A stretch of DNA of 64,000 bases from a bacterium. GTDB lineage: Bacteria > Patescibacteriota > Gracilibacteria > BD1-5 > UBA6164. Location: contig JAGXIW010000003.1 of NCBI GenBank assembly GCA_024635475.1, positions 310,001-374,000 on the forward strand, read 5' to 3'. The stretch's first letter is position 1. Each line of letters begins with the position of its first letter. Shown here one piece after another: positions 1-18,824 of the stretch. A model generated the notes under the pieces. It saw nothing but the letters and a program-made list of their open reading frames with translations. It had not been told where the DNA came from and did no database searches. The translations under genes were made by a program, and so were the position numbers.

Positions 1-2
1 TT

Positions 3-59
3 TTTAGACTTGACCATGAGAGATTGGAACTTGAGGAGTTTTTTAATTGTAAAATTTAG
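3..59 (+). CDS. C-terminal tail of an upstream gene (partial)
   Basis: An open frame runs from the window edge to a TAG seven bases before the next start codon. Only 18 codons are visible, rich in Glu, Leu and Arg. The tight spacing suggests an operon with the ABC exporter that follows, possibly its partner subunit, but nothing in this stub proves it. A second open frame (1-108) overlaps the next gene and is less likely. Confidence 0.3.
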   Translation, partial: FRLDHERLELEEFFNCKI

Positions 60-65
60 TAGTAT

Positions 66-1793
66 ATGTGATTCATTCAAACAACTAAGAAATTTTTTGA
101 ACCGATAACTTTAACTCCAAAAATATATTTACAAAATATGTTTGAGGGGTTTTATCTTTTTGTTTATTCAGTTTTTTCTCTTGAGATATTTAAATTAATT
201 TTAAAGGCAATTGAATATAAAGATAATGATAAATTTCGGAATTTAATTTATATCTATTTTATAGTATCTTTTTTGTTTTCATTAGTTCGTTTTACTATGT
301 ATAAACGGTGACGGCAAAGAATAGTTTTTGATGGAAGTAGAGTTTATTATGAAAAATATCTGAAACAATTTATACAAGCAGAATGAAATGAGGTAGAAAA
401 AATATGAACAGGAAGATTTATTACAATTTTAAAACATTGAGTTCATGAATGGGTTAATCTACTTTTTGATCTTACATTTCAATGATTTCAAAATATATTG
501 TTTATTATTTATGCATTATATTCAATTTTTAAAGTATCATTTTTAGGATGAATTATGAGTTTATTACTTATAATTGTATGAGGATATATTGCTACAAAAG
601 CTAATATATATATGAAAGAAAAAAGAATGTATAGAAGAAAAGCTCAAAATGAAGCTGATCATCAAACTGTTATTGCTTTGATGTCAAAAAATGAATTAAT
701 GCAAAATAACTGATTTGATATAATGTTTTCTAAGATTTCATATAATTTTGAAATGGCTAAAATATATCAAAATCCTGTAACATTTAGTTTTTTAATAATT
801 GATGAATTACCAAAGCTTGTGTTTTTGTTTATTCGTATATGAGTTTATATTTATATGTCATATCTTATTTTAGAAAAACAGTCATCTTTTTCAGATTTGG
901 CAATTTTTATAACAATACTTTCTCTTACAGAATTATCTATTAATAATTTTTTAAATATACTAAGAAATATATTGAGAGAAATATCTGCAGTTCAACTTCT
1001 CTGGGATACTTTTGAAAATCTTACACCGATCAAATGATTTGATACTTGAAATGATTATAAAACAAAAACAGATAAGATAATAATAAACAATATGACTTAT
1101 GGTTATACTACTAAAAAAATATTTGATAAATTTTCACTTGAAATAAATTGATTACAAAAAACAGCATTAGTTTGAGTTTCTGGTGGATGAAAAACAACAT
1201 TAATGAAAATTATAGCTTGATATTTGAGACCGCAAAAATGAACAGTAGATATATTTTGAAATGATTTGAAAAAAACTTCTTTAAAATCATATTTTGCAAA
1301 TATAGGTTATTTAACTCAAGAACCCTCAGTTTTTGATTGATCAATTAGAGAAAATCTACAAGCAAGTGTGAAAGAAGAAACTAATGAAGAAGAAATGATA
1401 AAAGCTCTAAAGGATGCAGAATGTGATTTTGTATTTGAATACGAGAAGTGAATAGATACAGAAATCTGAGAAAAATGAATTAGATTGTCAGGAGGACAAA
1501 GACAAAGACTTGCAATTGCTAAGATATTTATCAAAAATCCAGAGATTATATTACTTGATGAACCAACTTCAGCTTTAGATAGTTTTTCAGAAGAAAAAAT
1601 CACAAAAGCTATGCATAGATTATTTAAGTGAAGAACAGTTATAGTCATAGCTCACAGACTTCAAACAGTTAAAGAAGCAGATGATATAATTTTGATAGAA
1701 AATTGAAAAGTAGTAGAAAGGTGAACTCATAGAGAACTTGTGGCTAAAAAATGAGTTTATAAAAATATGCTTGATTTGCAAAGTGGATTTTAA
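66..1793 (+). CDS. ABC exporter, fused permease and ATPase
   Basis: Half-size ABC exporter of 575 codons. The N-terminal ~320 residues hold the hydrophobic transmembrane region. The C-terminal ATPase has a Walker A (GVSGGGKT, residues ~370-377) in which two glycines are TGA, an LSGGQ signature at ~474, Walker B ending LLDEP at ~500 and the H-loop (AHRL). It ends at a TAA followed by a strong terminator. The family pumps lipids, peptides or drugs out of the cell as a dimer; the substrate cannot be read here. The start at 66 gives the full transmembrane domain; a second in-frame ATG lies at 138. Confidence 0.9.
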
Positions 1794-1815
1794 TAGAATA
1801 ATAAAATTATACTAT

Positions 1816-1865
1816 AAAAAGCAATAAAGATTTTGTTTTATACAAAATTTTTATTGCTTTTTTTG
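1816..1865 (+). terminator. Rho-independent terminator after the ABC gene
   Basis: An inverted repeat (AAAGCAATAAA with its complement around a short loop) is followed by a run of T. It lies 23 bases after the ABC stop. Confidence 0.8.
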
Positions 1866-2079
1866 AGGCTAAGATTACATAGGTTAATGATAATTCATCT
1901 GATAAATAAATTTATAATTGTATAAAAATAGTCATTTTCATACAATTTTCATACATTCATAATGTATAAAATAAGTCCAAAGTTATAACTTATAAAAATT
2001 GTAAGTTAATATTTTTTAAATTTCTGCTAATTATTTTATTTTCTAATTTTTTAAATTTTATTATTTAACTTTTATAAAT

Positions 2080-4503
2080 ATGAATAAAATTTTTAACAAA
2101 TCTAAGTTTAAGTATTATTTAGTAGGTATATTTTTGCTAAGTATACTAAGTCTTAATAGATTATTAGCAGTAGATTCGATAGATTTATCATCTACTGATA
2201 TCAATGAAAATATAGCAACTTGAACAACAGTTGCAACAATTACATCAAGTGGTGCAAGTTGAGCAGTTGTATATTCTTTTTGTGGAACATGAACTGATAA
2301 TGATAGTTTTGGTTTAAGTGATGATATATTATCAAGTAGTGGAGCTTTTGATTTTGAATCTCAAGCATCATATGATATATGTATAACTGCTACAGATAAT
2401 AGTTGAAGTCTAGATACTTCATTTACAATAAATGTAACAGATCTAAATGAGGATCCAACTGATATTGGATTAAGTTGAAGTACAATTGATGAAAATTTGG
2501 CATCTTGATCTACGATTTGAACATTATCCACAACAGATCAAGATACTGGAGATACATTTACTTATACTTTTGTTGCTTGAACTTGAAGTGATGATAATTC
2601 AAGCTTTACTATAAGTGGATCGACTCTCTTAAGTAATGAAGTATTTGATTTTGAAACAAAATCTTCATATACTGTGAGAGTTAGAAGTACAGATAGTTGA
2701 GGTCTTTTTACAGAAAAGGAATTAACTATAACAATAAATGATTTAAATGATGGTCCAACTGCTTTAACACTAAGTTGATCATCAATTGATGAGAATTTAG
2801 TAATTGGTACAACAATAGGAACATTCAGTTGAACTGATGATTGAGAAAATAATGGGACACTTATTTATTCATTTACAACTACTTGTGCAAGTGGATGAGT
2901 AGATAATGGAAGTTTTAGTATAGATGGAACAAGTCTTGAAAGTGATGAAATATTTGATTTTGAAGCTCAATCTTCTTATAATGTTTGTATTAGAGTAAGT
3001 GATTGAGATTTATTCTTTGATGAAGAATTTCCAATTACAATAAATAATATATCCATTAACCCATCAGATATAGTACTTAGCTGATCAACAATTGATGAAA
3101 ACTTAGCTACTGGTACAACAATAGGAACATTAACTTGAACTAATGATTGAACAAGTACGGGAACATTAAGTTTTTCTCTTGCTTGTACAACTCCATGAGC
3201 AGATGATGCAAGTTTTAGTATAACTGGAACTACACTTTCAAGTAATGCAGTGTTTGATTTTGATACAAAATCTACATACAACATCTGTATAAGAGTAAGT
3301 GACTGAGTAACAAATTTTGATAAACAATTTTCAATTACAATAAATAATATAAGTGAAGGGCTAATTGATATATCATTAAGTCCATCTACAATAAATGAAA
3401 ATTTAGCAATTTGAACAACAGTATGAACATTAACATGAATAAATGATTCAACAAGTACTTGAACAATGGTTTATTCTCTAACTTGTGCAACCTGATGAAC
3501 AGATGATGCAAGTTTTAGTATAACATGAACTACACTTATGAGTAATGCAGTATTTAATTTTGAGACAAAATCATCATATAATATTTGTGTAAGAGTAAGT
3601 GATTGAGTTACATTATTTGATGAAAACCTTGTAATCTGAATAAATGATGTAAATGAATGAGGAGGAGGTTGATGAGGAGGAGGTGGTGGTGGTTGATGAG
3701 GTTGATGAAGCCTTGTTAAAGATTCTTGTCCAGGTTGAGACTTTTCACCTAGTTATTATGATAGAAGTTGTGGTACATCTAGGTCAACTTCAACTTGAAC
3801 AACAACAACTTGAACAACAACTACTCCAAACCCAGTAACTGTTACTAAGGATATAGATTGAACTCAAGTAGATTATACTTTAAAAGATAATTTTAGCTCT
3901 TGTCAAAATATAAATTCACTTAATAATCCGAATTTTGTTTATAATTCAGGATATTATACTGACACAGCTCTTTCAAAATTTAGAAATTTGATAGACAAAT
4001 TTACTGAGCTTAAGATTGTAAATTGAACTGCTCCAAATTTATTTGAACCAAAAAGAAATGTAACTAGAGCAGAATTTACAAAAATGATTCTTTGAAGTCA
4101 TTGTTATGCATATAGAGCTGAAAATACAGCAAATCTTGTATTTACTGATGTAGATAAATCATCTTGGCAAGCTAGAGTTATATCTAGAGCAATGGCTCTA
4201 TGAATAATAAACTGAGATAGGGATAGAAATTGAAATCCAGTTTTTAGGCCAAATGATTATGTATCTAATGCAGAAGCATTAAAAATTATATTAAGGATTT
4301 CTAATATACAAATTGAAAATCTTGATGAAATTAGTTATACAGATGTTGATAGATCATCTTGGCATGCTAAATATGTTCAAATGTGAGAAACTTTATGAGT
4401 ACTAGATCCAAGTGATACAGGATTTATGTTTAGATGAAATTCATATATTAACAGAGAAAATGTTATTAGTTTAATATATAATGTTATTTTTCTATACAAA
4501 TAA
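2080..4503 (+). CDS. Secreted surface protein: cadherin-like repeats plus SLH domains
   Basis: 807 codons. A hydrophobic N-terminal segment (residues ~10-27) looks like a signal peptide. About five tandem repeats of ~95 residues follow, each with a DENL..GT.IGT start and a VFDFE..SSYN.C.RVSDG end, typical of cadherin-like domains. A run of 17 glycines (3658-3708, mixing GGA, GGT and TGA codons) and a Thr-rich linker lead to a C-terminal region with FTDVDKSSW and YTDVDRSSW motifs and NVTRAEF, which are S-layer homology features. Inference: a cell-surface adhesin or S-layer protein held to the envelope by its SLH part. Paired Cys in several repeats could form disulfides. It stands alone between two terminators. 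Confidence 0.85.
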
Positions 4504-4515
4504 GATTAGTTATAC

Positions 4516-4555
4516 AAAAAGAGAGATTTTGTTTTAAGCAAAATCTCTCTTTTTA
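4516..4555 (+). terminator. Rho-independent terminator
   Basis: AAAAAGAGAGATTTTG pairs with CAAAATCTCTCTTTTT around a 7-base loop, ending in T residues just after the SLH protein stop. Confidence 0.85.
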
Positions 4556-4679
4556 TAAATAAAAAAAAATAGTTTAATTTTACTTTTGAAAATAAATGAA
4601 AGTAAAAATATCAATAAAAACTAGAATTTTCAAAAAATTCAATATAATAAATTAATCTAAGGAGAGTTAAATTTTTTTT

Positions 4680-4689
4680 GCTCTTTAAA
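4680..4689 (+). promoter_or_regulatory. boxA-like motif in the leuS leader
   Basis: GCTCTTTAAA lies 20 bases before the leuS start. The same string occurs in the 16S rRNA leader at 10811. It follows a run of eight T. Its role in leuS is unknown; chance is possible in such AT-rich DNA. Confidence 0.35.
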
Positions 4690-4708
4690 TTTATTAATAA
4701 CTAATTTT

Positions 4709-8338
<3,630 letters not shown>

Positions 8339-8459
8339 AAATTTATAAAAATAGCTGGCATTAAAATATAAATTATTATATTATCAATACTTAGATTTTG
8401 CAAAAACAGAATTTTTGTGATAAAATTTAATAGATAATTTATAAATTAACTAAATAAAT

Positions 8460-9149
8460 ATGACAATAAATTCAAGTAGACCTATTATTCAAAAAGTTAA
8501 TTCAAATCAAGATCCTGAATGAACTAGGGTAAAACTAAGAACAGGTGAGGTTTTTACAAAAAAATGATTAATATTTGTTCCAGATAAAGTAGATAAAGCT
8601 TTAAATAATACTTGAGAACAAGTAGAATCTACTAAAAAATCAATAGGTAAATATATAGATGTTGATACTACTTGATGGAAAAAAATAGATGAACCTCATG
8701 ATTTTTCGTGAATAATTACAGATGTCATTGAAAGTCCTGATTGAAATATTTCTCAAATATCATATACAGATAAAGAAAAAATAATAACACATAATTTGTA
8801 TCAAGAAAATGAAGAATTAAGAATTAAGCTTTCTAGACCTGAAGAATACTTAACAAAACTTTTTGGATTAAGAAAAGATCAATTTATGAGAGATTGAAAA
8901 TTAATAATGTCAGAGAGAATAAAATTTGATCAAGAACAAAGTCAAAAAGTACAACAATTATTACAATCGCAAGAACTTCAATTACCAGGTTATCGTCATT
9001 CAGACGGTGATTTTGTAAATACCGGTGAATTAGGTTGTTTGTGGACTAATATTCCTGGTGTGTATATCAAATTTAATAAATATGGATTGAGTTTAGCTAG
9101 TGAGAAAAATACTAAGTTAGCTTTTTCTGCTTTTTATCTTGAGAAATAA
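8460..9149 (+). CDS. Hypothetical protein with a possible FISUMP-like C-terminus
   Basis: 229 codons, no signal peptide and no clear membrane segment. The middle is charged, with a coiled-coil-like stretch (about residues 110-170). The last ~55 residues (LPGYRHSDGDF..G..G.LWTN) resemble the end of the Fibrobacter succinogenes major paralogous domain, but this is a weak visual match. A strong terminator follows, so it is probably transcribed alone. The last third is nearly free of TGA while the first two thirds use it often. Function unknown. Confidence 0.7.
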
Positions 9150-9190
9150 ATTTAATTCTTTGTCGCACTTGCTTCAATAACAATTTAATT

Positions 9191-9234
9191 AAATAAATCC
9201 AAAAATACTATTGATATTTTTGGATTTATTTTTA
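9191..9234 (+). terminator. Rho-independent terminator
   Basis: AAATAAATCCAAAAATA pairs with TATTTTTGGATTTATTT and runs into T residues, 41 bases after the preceding stop. Confidence 0.85.
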
Positions 9235-9353
9235 TAGTTTTAATCTATATAGATAATTTTATCTATATAGATTATATTTTACTATTATATAAGTCGAGTT
9301 ACAAATTTATAGTAAAAATGATATAAACTTACATAGTTATTAAATAAAAAAAT

Positions 9354-9941
9354 ATGAAAATAGCAATAATTTCTGATATTCATGATAATGCTCATAACCT
9401 GGTTATGTTTTTTGAACAAGTAAAAAAATACAATGTAGAAAAAATACTTTTTTTATGAGATTATGCTTGAGCTGCAATTGCTTGATTACTTTGTGCTTCT
9501 CCAGTTCCAGTTTTTTCAATTTGGGGAAATAATGATTGAGATAAGTGCTTAATTACAAAATTTTCATTGAAAGAATGAAGTAATTTAGAGGTTTGATTTG
9601 ATACTTTTGATTCCATAGAAGTTGATGGAAGAAAATTATTTTTGTCTCATTATCCAATGCTTGCAAAACCTATGGCTAAATCTGGAGATTTTGATGCAGT
9701 ATTTTATTGACACAATCATGAGAAAATTAAAGATATAATATGAAGTTGTTTAGTTTTAAATCCTTGAGAAATAGGGGCTTACAAAACATGACTTTGAACT
9801 TATGCAATATATGATACAAAAACTAATGATGCAGAGATAATAGAAATAGAAAATGGAATAACAACAAACACACAAATTTCACAAGACAAGTTTAAAGAAA
9901 TTAAATTTGAGTTTAATAAACAAAAATGACATAGTTTATAA
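9354..9941 (+). CDS. Calcineurin-like phosphoesterase, YfcE/MJ0936 type
   Basis: 195 codons. The metal-binding series of the metallophosphoesterase fold is visible in order: DIHDN (residues 8-12), GDYAG, GNND (~60), the histidine of LSHYP (~100) and YGHNH (~119-123). Its length matches the short YfcE/YsnB phosphodiesterases, which hydrolyse phosphodiesters with two metal ions. The natural substrate is not evident. It has no secretion signal, so it is cytoplasmic. Conserved glycines of GDY and GHN are TGA. Confidence 0.88.
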
Positions 9942-10080
9942 TTTATACATTTCAAAAATATATAATATTTTAATGAAAGTATAGTAGTTTAAAAATTACC
10001 TGAAATATTAGATTATATAAAGTAATATATATATAAGTAATACATTATATAAAGAAATGAAAAATTTAACTAAAAAATAT

Positions 10081-10108
10081 TTGACTTTAATCGAAATAAT
10101 TATAAAAT
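10081..10108 (+). promoter_or_regulatory. Promoter of the tRNA cluster
   Basis: TTGACT (10081-10086), a 16-base spacer and TAAAAT (10103-10108), about 30 bases before tRNA-Asn. Confidence 0.55.
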
Positions 10109-10137
10109 CCTACCACTTAAGAATAAAATATAGATAT

Positions 10138-10212
10138 TCCTCTGTAGCTCAGCGGTAGAGTAGACGACTGTTAATCGTTTGGTCACTGGTTCGAATCCAG
10201 TCAGGGGAGCCA
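10138..10212 (+). tRNA. tRNA-Asn(GUU)
   Basis: Cloverleaf with acceptor TCCTCTG/CAGGGGA, anticodon GTT at 10170-10172, TTCGAATCC T-arm and an encoded CCA. Confidence 0.95.
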
Positions 10213-10286
10213 TTTTTTTGCAAAAAAGTAAGTGAAAATCTATAATTAGAGACCATTTTTTGTATAAAATATGTAAACAATTTTTT

Positions 10287-10375
10287 GGAGAGATGCCAGA
10301 GTTGGTTGAATGGAACAGTCTTGAAAACTGTCGTGGCGCAAGTCACCCAGGGTTCGAATCCCTGTCTCTCCGCCA
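10287..10375 (+). tRNA. tRNA-Ser(UGA)
   Basis: GGAGAGA acceptor, long variable arm, anticodon loop CTTGAAA (anticodon TGA, reads UCA) and an encoded CCA. This is a normal serine tRNA and not the one that reads UGA codons. Confidence 0.95.
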
Positions 10376-10466
10376 TTAAAACTAAGATAGAACTGAGAAT
10401 TTAGGACTTTAGATAAATAAATATAGTTATCCAAGTTTTAAATTCTTTAGTTTTAAAATTTAATAA

Positions 10467-10556
10467 GGAAGGGTGCCTGAGTGGCTGAAAGGGCTCCCCT
10501 GCTAAGGGAGTGAACCAATTGCGGTTCCAGGAGTTCGAATCTCCTCCCTTCCGCCA
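10467..10556 (+). tRNA. tRNA-Ser(GCU)
   Basis: GGAAGGG acceptor, anticodon stem CTCCC/GGGAG with anticodon GCT, long variable arm and encoded CCA. Confidence 0.95.
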
Positions 10557-10568
10557 TTAAAATTTTTC

Positions 10569-10644
10569 GGGTCTGTAGCTCAGGGGTTAGAGCAGTCGGC
10601 TCATAACCGATTGGTCGTTGGTTCAATTCCAACCAGACCCACCA
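10569..10644 (+). tRNA. tRNA-Met(CAU), elongator type, or Ile2
   Basis: GGGTCTG acceptor, anticodon loop CTCATAA, encoded CCA. It lacks the three G-C pairs and mismatched first pair of an initiator. A lysidine-modified Ile tRNA (also CAU) cannot be excluded by eye. Confidence 0.9.
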
Positions 10645-10662
10645 TACAAATATAAGAATAAT

Positions 10663-10690
10663 TTGACAAAATATATTTTTATATTATAAC
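10663..10690 (+). promoter_or_regulatory. rRNA operon promoter P1
   Basis: TTGACA (10663-10668), a 16-base spacer and TATAAC (10685-10690); an overlapping TATTAT starts at 10682. Confidence 0.6.
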
Positions 10691-10751
10691 TACCTTACAC
10701 CTATTAAATTTTTCCTTTTAGAAAGCCTTTTAAAAAAAGTAAAAAAAAGTT

Positions 10752-10779
10752 TTGACAAAACGGATTAATTTAATAAGAT
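10752..10779 (+). promoter_or_regulatory. rRNA operon promoter P2
   Basis: Perfect TTGACA (10752-10757), 16-base spacer, TAAGAT (10774-10779). Confidence 0.6.
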
Positions 10780-10808
10780 AACTCAGCTTACAAAATAAGT
10801 AAGTGGAA

Positions 10809-10820
10809 TTGCTCTTTAAA
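10809..10820 (+). promoter_or_regulatory. boxA antitermination site of the rRNA leader
   Basis: TTGCTCTTTAAA matches the boxA consensus bound by NusB/S10. Related GTTCTTTAAA strings recur in the 16S-23S spacer (~12414) and before 5S (~15516). Confidence 0.65.
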
Positions 10821-10828
10821 ATAAGTAT

Positions 10829-10850
10829 ATATTAGAAGAAAGTTTTAATC
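10829..10850 (+). other. 16S processing stem, 5' strand
   Basis: Complementary to 12381-12402 (AGAAGAAAGTTTTA with TAAAACTTTCTTCT). Together they form the long duplex flanking 16S that RNase III normally cuts. Confidence 0.75.
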
Positions 10851-10883
10851 AAAAATCTAGGAAAAAACCATTTAAAAAATATT

Positions 10884-12363
<1,480 letters not shown>

Positions 12364-12380
12364 TTTTCCAAAATGATCTC

Positions 12381-12402
12381 GATAAAACTTTCTTCTAATA
12401 TT
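12381..12402 (+). other. 16S processing stem, 3' strand
   Basis: Pairs with 10829-10850 across the 16S gene. Confidence 0.75.
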
Positions 12403-12432
12403 TTACTTATTTTGTTCTTTAAAATCTGAATA

Positions 12433-12452
12433 ATTATAGTTAGTTAAAGAAT
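12433..12452 (+). other. 23S processing stem, 5' strand
   Basis: ATAGTTAGTTAAAGAA is complementary, with one G-T pair, to TTCTTTGACTAACTAT at 15465-15484 on the far side of 23S. The 16S-23S spacer carries no tRNA. Confidence 0.7.
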
Positions 12453-12487
12453 CTAAAATGTTAATGAATAATTAATAGTTTTAGGTA

Positions 12488-15431
<2,944 letters not shown>

Positions 15432-15464
15432 TATCTTTACGATTATTTATTTATCTAATAAATT

Positions 15465-15484
15465 TTCTTTGACTAACTATAAAT
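15465..15484 (+). other. 23S processing stem, 3' strand
   Basis: Pairs with 12433-12452. Confidence 0.7.
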
Positions 15485-15539
15485 GTTCAGATTTTATTCA
15501 ACAAAATCTAAGTATGTTCTTTAAATACTTGATGTTAAG

Positions 15540-15659
<120 letters not shown>

Positions 15660-15814
15660 TTGATATTAAGTTAAAAAGTAGAAACTGAGAATTGAGAATT
15701 GAGAGTTGAGGTAAAAATAAAGAAATAAAAAAGATAAATTTCTCTAACTTCGGTCCTTATTACTTAGTCCTCAGTTTTTTTGCTTTAAGACTACATTTAA
15801 AATAATATAGATAA

Positions 15815-15890
15815 GCCCGAATAGCTCAGTTGGAAGAGCAGCGCCCTTCTAAGGCGAAGGTCGTAGGTTCGAGCCCTGCTTCGGGTACCA
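15815..15890 (+). tRNA. tRNA-Arg(UCU)
   Basis: GCCCGAA/TTCGGGT acceptor with a G-U first pair, anticodon loop CTTCTAA, encoded CCA. Confidence 0.93.
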
Positions 15891-15912
15891 TAAATTTAGA
15901 AAATATTAATAT

Positions 15913-15989
15913 GGGTGATTAGCTCAGCTGGCGAGAGCATCTGCCTTACAAGCAGAGGGTCATAGGTTCGAATCCTATATCACCCACCA
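15913..15989 (+). tRNA. tRNA-Val(UAC)
   Basis: GGGTGAT/ATCACCC acceptor, anticodon stem TCTGC/GCAGA with anticodon TAC, encoded CCA. Confidence 0.95.
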
Positions 15990-16002
15990 TTGAAATATAA
16001 AT

Positions 16003-16036
16003 AAAAAGTTTGATAGAAATATCAGGCTTTTTTTAT
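16003..16036 (+). terminator. Terminator between tRNA-Val and the convergent pyrF
   Basis: AAAAAGTTTGATA pairs with TATCAGGCTTTTT around GAAA, then T residues. An A-run on the other side suggests it also ends the pyrF transcript coming from the right. Confidence 0.75.
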
Positions 16037-16050
16037 TGTTTATCTTTTAG

Positions 16051-16863
16051 TTAGTTATTATTAAATGCATCTCTTAATTTTTTTGCAGCATTTGCTTGCT
16101 CTGTATTAGTAGAATTGCTTCAATTTGGAAACATTATTCACCTTGTAGAGTTTATTATACATTTTCTTTTATCAATTCAACTTGATAGAAATTCTTCAAT
16201 TCAACCACCTTGTGCTCATATTCATGGTACTAAATATAATACATTACTTTCATTTGTAAGTTCAATAAATTTCAAAAAATCTTTATCATCTTTTTTATAT
16301 GTTCCTCCAACAACAAGTCAATCAACATTATTTTTCATTCAAGATTCAACACGATATTGCCATAATGATTTACCTTCTTCATTTTTAAAATTCATTTCTC
16401 TTCTATATTCTGGATTACTCATTAGTCACATTGTAATTACTGCAATTCAACGGTTATATCAGTATCTAATTAGTTCTTCTATGTTTCAAGCATATGGAGC
16501 AATTGTAAGTGCATCAAATCCAAGTTCTTTGTAATCATAGATATATGAATCACTTGTTGATCAGATATCTGAGATTTTTGAATCAACGATTGCTAATAAT
16601 CACAATTCATGGATTTTTTCTACAATTTTTTTTAATATAGTTCTTTCTTTAATATTTCAATAATATCATGCATTTGGTTTTATAGCAACAACAAAAGGAG
16701 CAACTGCTTCGATATATCTGAGAGCCCATTCAAGTTTATCAACTCATTTTGATAATCATTTTTCTCATCTTCACATTTCAAAAACTGCAGGATCAAGTCA
16801 AGCACATATATTGCTATTTTTTTCTTCACGAATTTTATGCCATTTATTTATAAAGTTAGTCAT
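16051..16863 (-). CDS. pyrF: Orotidine 5'-phosphate decarboxylase
   Basis: 270 codons, the size of type 2 OMP decarboxylases. It converts OMP to UMP in pyrimidine synthesis. Visible motifs in order: AGLDPA (21-26), KPNAGYYG (62-69), the catalytic DSKISD array (Asp94, Lys96, Asp99), APYAGN, the phosphate loop PGIGAQGGG and NSTRGIMFP. No other pyr gene is in the window. It is the last gene of a minus-strand cluster behind dsbA, with its own terminator-like hairpin between them. Confidence 0.92.
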
Positions 16864-16890
16864 ATGTAATTTATTTCAAATATTATTTTT

Positions 16891-16923
16891 TAAAAAAACA
16901 TCCAAATTATTTTGGATGTTTTT
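16891..16923 (-). terminator. Terminator after the DsbA-like gene
   Basis: AAAAACATCCAAA pairs with TTTGGATGTTTTT around a short loop. It lies between dsbA and pyrF and is symmetric enough to work on either strand. Confidence 0.75.
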
Positions 16924-16934
16924 AATGTTTAAAA

Positions 16935-18005
16935 TTATTTAAGTAATTTATCAATTGTTTCTTTAAATGATGTGAATGGAAGAGCTCATGATAGAACTTC
17001 ATATTCACCAGTATCATTATTTATAAGTATACTAGCAGGAGTTCAAGAAACCCCAAAAGTAGCTGTTCATGTTTTTTGTTGTTCAGTTATTTTTGAATCA
17101 AATTTTCAATCTGCTACACATTTTTCTAAAGTTGTTTTATTAATTCATAATTTAACAGCTTCTGCTACTAAATAATCTTTATCAGATTTCTCATCTTTAA
17201 ATGATTTTTCAACTAAGGCATAGAATGCTGTTGCTCATTTTTGTTCTCAAGCACATTCTATAATTCTAGCTGCAGGCATTGCATTTTTATGGAACTCTAA
17301 AGGAAAACTATTAAAATATATATTTACATTATTTCAATATGTTTTCTCTATACTAGAAGGTACATCTGAATTATGTAATTTAGCACAGAAAGGACACTCT
17401 AAATCACTATACTCAATCCAAGATACTTTAGCATCTTTATTTCATTTTAAATAAGTATTTGATTTAATTTTATTTAGAACTTCTTTATCTAAAATCATAA
17501 ATCATTTATCTGATCTTTTTGCAAAAGGGTCAAATGAAGCTCATACTTCTAAAGAATATTGTTTATCTTTTAATTCTTTTAAATATGGTTGCATTTCTCA
17601 ATTATCATTTATTTTATTTGTAGATAATATTATTGCAGGTAATTTTTTTATTCCATTATTTTTTACATAATCAGAAACTCATTTATCACTAAAATCTTGT
17701 TCTACAAATTTAGCAGAAGAAAAAAATGGAACTAATTTTAATTGAGATACTATTTCTTTAGTCATACAACTTGTACATCTTTTATCATCTATAACTGTTA
17801 TAGTTATTGGATCTGAATTATTTGTAGTATCTGTTGTAGTATTTGTAATATCTGTTGCTTTTGGTACACTATTTTCTCATTTATTTCAAATTGTTTTTCA
17901 CATAAAGAAAGCCATAACAGCAATTACAGCTAATAATGATATTATCATTATATAAAGTAGAGAATTTGTTTTTTTCTCTGTTTCACAACTATTTAGCAAA
18001 TTCAT
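16935..18005 (-). CDS. Membrane-anchored DsbA-like disulfide oxidoreductase with two thioredoxin folds
   Basis: 356 codons. One membrane anchor (residues ~17-36) is followed by a Thr/Asn-rich linker. A first thioredoxin-like part carries CTSC (77-80). A second, DsbA-like part has SDLECPFCAKLH with CPFC at 204-207 and a cis-Pro loop (SGTPA) near the end. DsbA proteins put disulfides into exported proteins. The neighbouring upstream gene encodes a secreted Cys-containing protein, and several surface proteins here contain paired Cys, so substrates are at hand. The two-domain layout is less usual than a single DsbA fold. Confidence 0.85.
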
Positions 18006-18087
18006 CTTATAAAAATTAAAAAATAAATACAGTTTTTATTATAATAAAAAATAATAAATAGCAAATTATTTTAATGGTATTTTTGTA

Positions 18088-18813
18088 TTAATTAGTTGAA
18101 ATTGTTTGACATTGTTTTGTTACTTTATCCCGTTGTTTATTTATCCTCATAATATTATCTAAATTTACATACATGTTTCAGATTAGTTCATCATACTTTT
18201 CTCTTGTTGATTTTGTTTGTTTAATTCTAAATTCTTTAAGAAAATCAAGTTTATTTACCTGTAATACATTATAAGCTACTTTTTTAAAAATATATAATTT
18301 AGTATCCACAAGTTGTTCACACTTAGATTGTCAAAAATAAGTATAAGCTTCCTGAATTTGAGCTTCTTTAGAATTTTCATCTCAAGGGATACAAGCCATA
18401 TAACTTTTTACTATGGAATTTTCATCTCAAGGAACACAATAATTATTATATTTATTCCATAATAATCATTTATGTGAAAAAACCTCATTTATATAATTTA
18501 TTCAATCTAAAAAGCTTTCAGATTTTTCTGGTCAATAGTAATATTGGATTGAATCTTGAAGAGATTTTAGAAAATTTTCTACATCACCATCTATTTCTTT
18601 AAGTTTTAAATCAAAAATTATTTGATAAGCTATTTTTTCAATATTTGTAGGATCTGTATCTACACATACAAAATCTTCTATATTTTTGGCTCATGAGTTT
18701 TTATTAGCTTCAACACATTCATCTATTTCACTTTGATAATTACAAGCTCCATTTGTAGTTGGGGTATATAATAAAAAGAAAACCACAAAGAAATATATAA
18801 ATTTTTTTTTCAT
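18088..18813 (-). CDS. Secreted cysteine-containing protein, unknown function
   Basis: 241 codons with a clear N-terminal signal peptide (MKKK, then a hydrophobic stretch to about residue 20). The mature part holds eight cysteines spread over its length and two near-identical C.PGDENS segments about 15 residues apart, which hints at a small internal duplication. It lies in a minus-strand cluster just upstream of the DsbA-like gene, so disulfide-bonded folding outside the membrane is a reasonable inference. No family recognised. Confidence 0.75.
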
Positions 18814-18824
18814 AAGTTTTAAAA

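Noticed and set aside
4504-4708. T-box riboswitch in front of leuS
   Set aside because: No T-box motif (AGGGTGG-like) and no terminator/antiterminator pair is visible in the ~200-base leader.
10149-10434. Open frames on the minus strand over the tRNA cluster
   Set aside because: They are the reverse strand of tRNA-Asn and tRNA-Ser genes.
15680-15780. Long-loop terminator after 5S (AACTGAG..CTCAGTTTTTT)
   Set aside because: The arms are about 80 bases apart and tRNA genes follow on the same strand; too weak to call.
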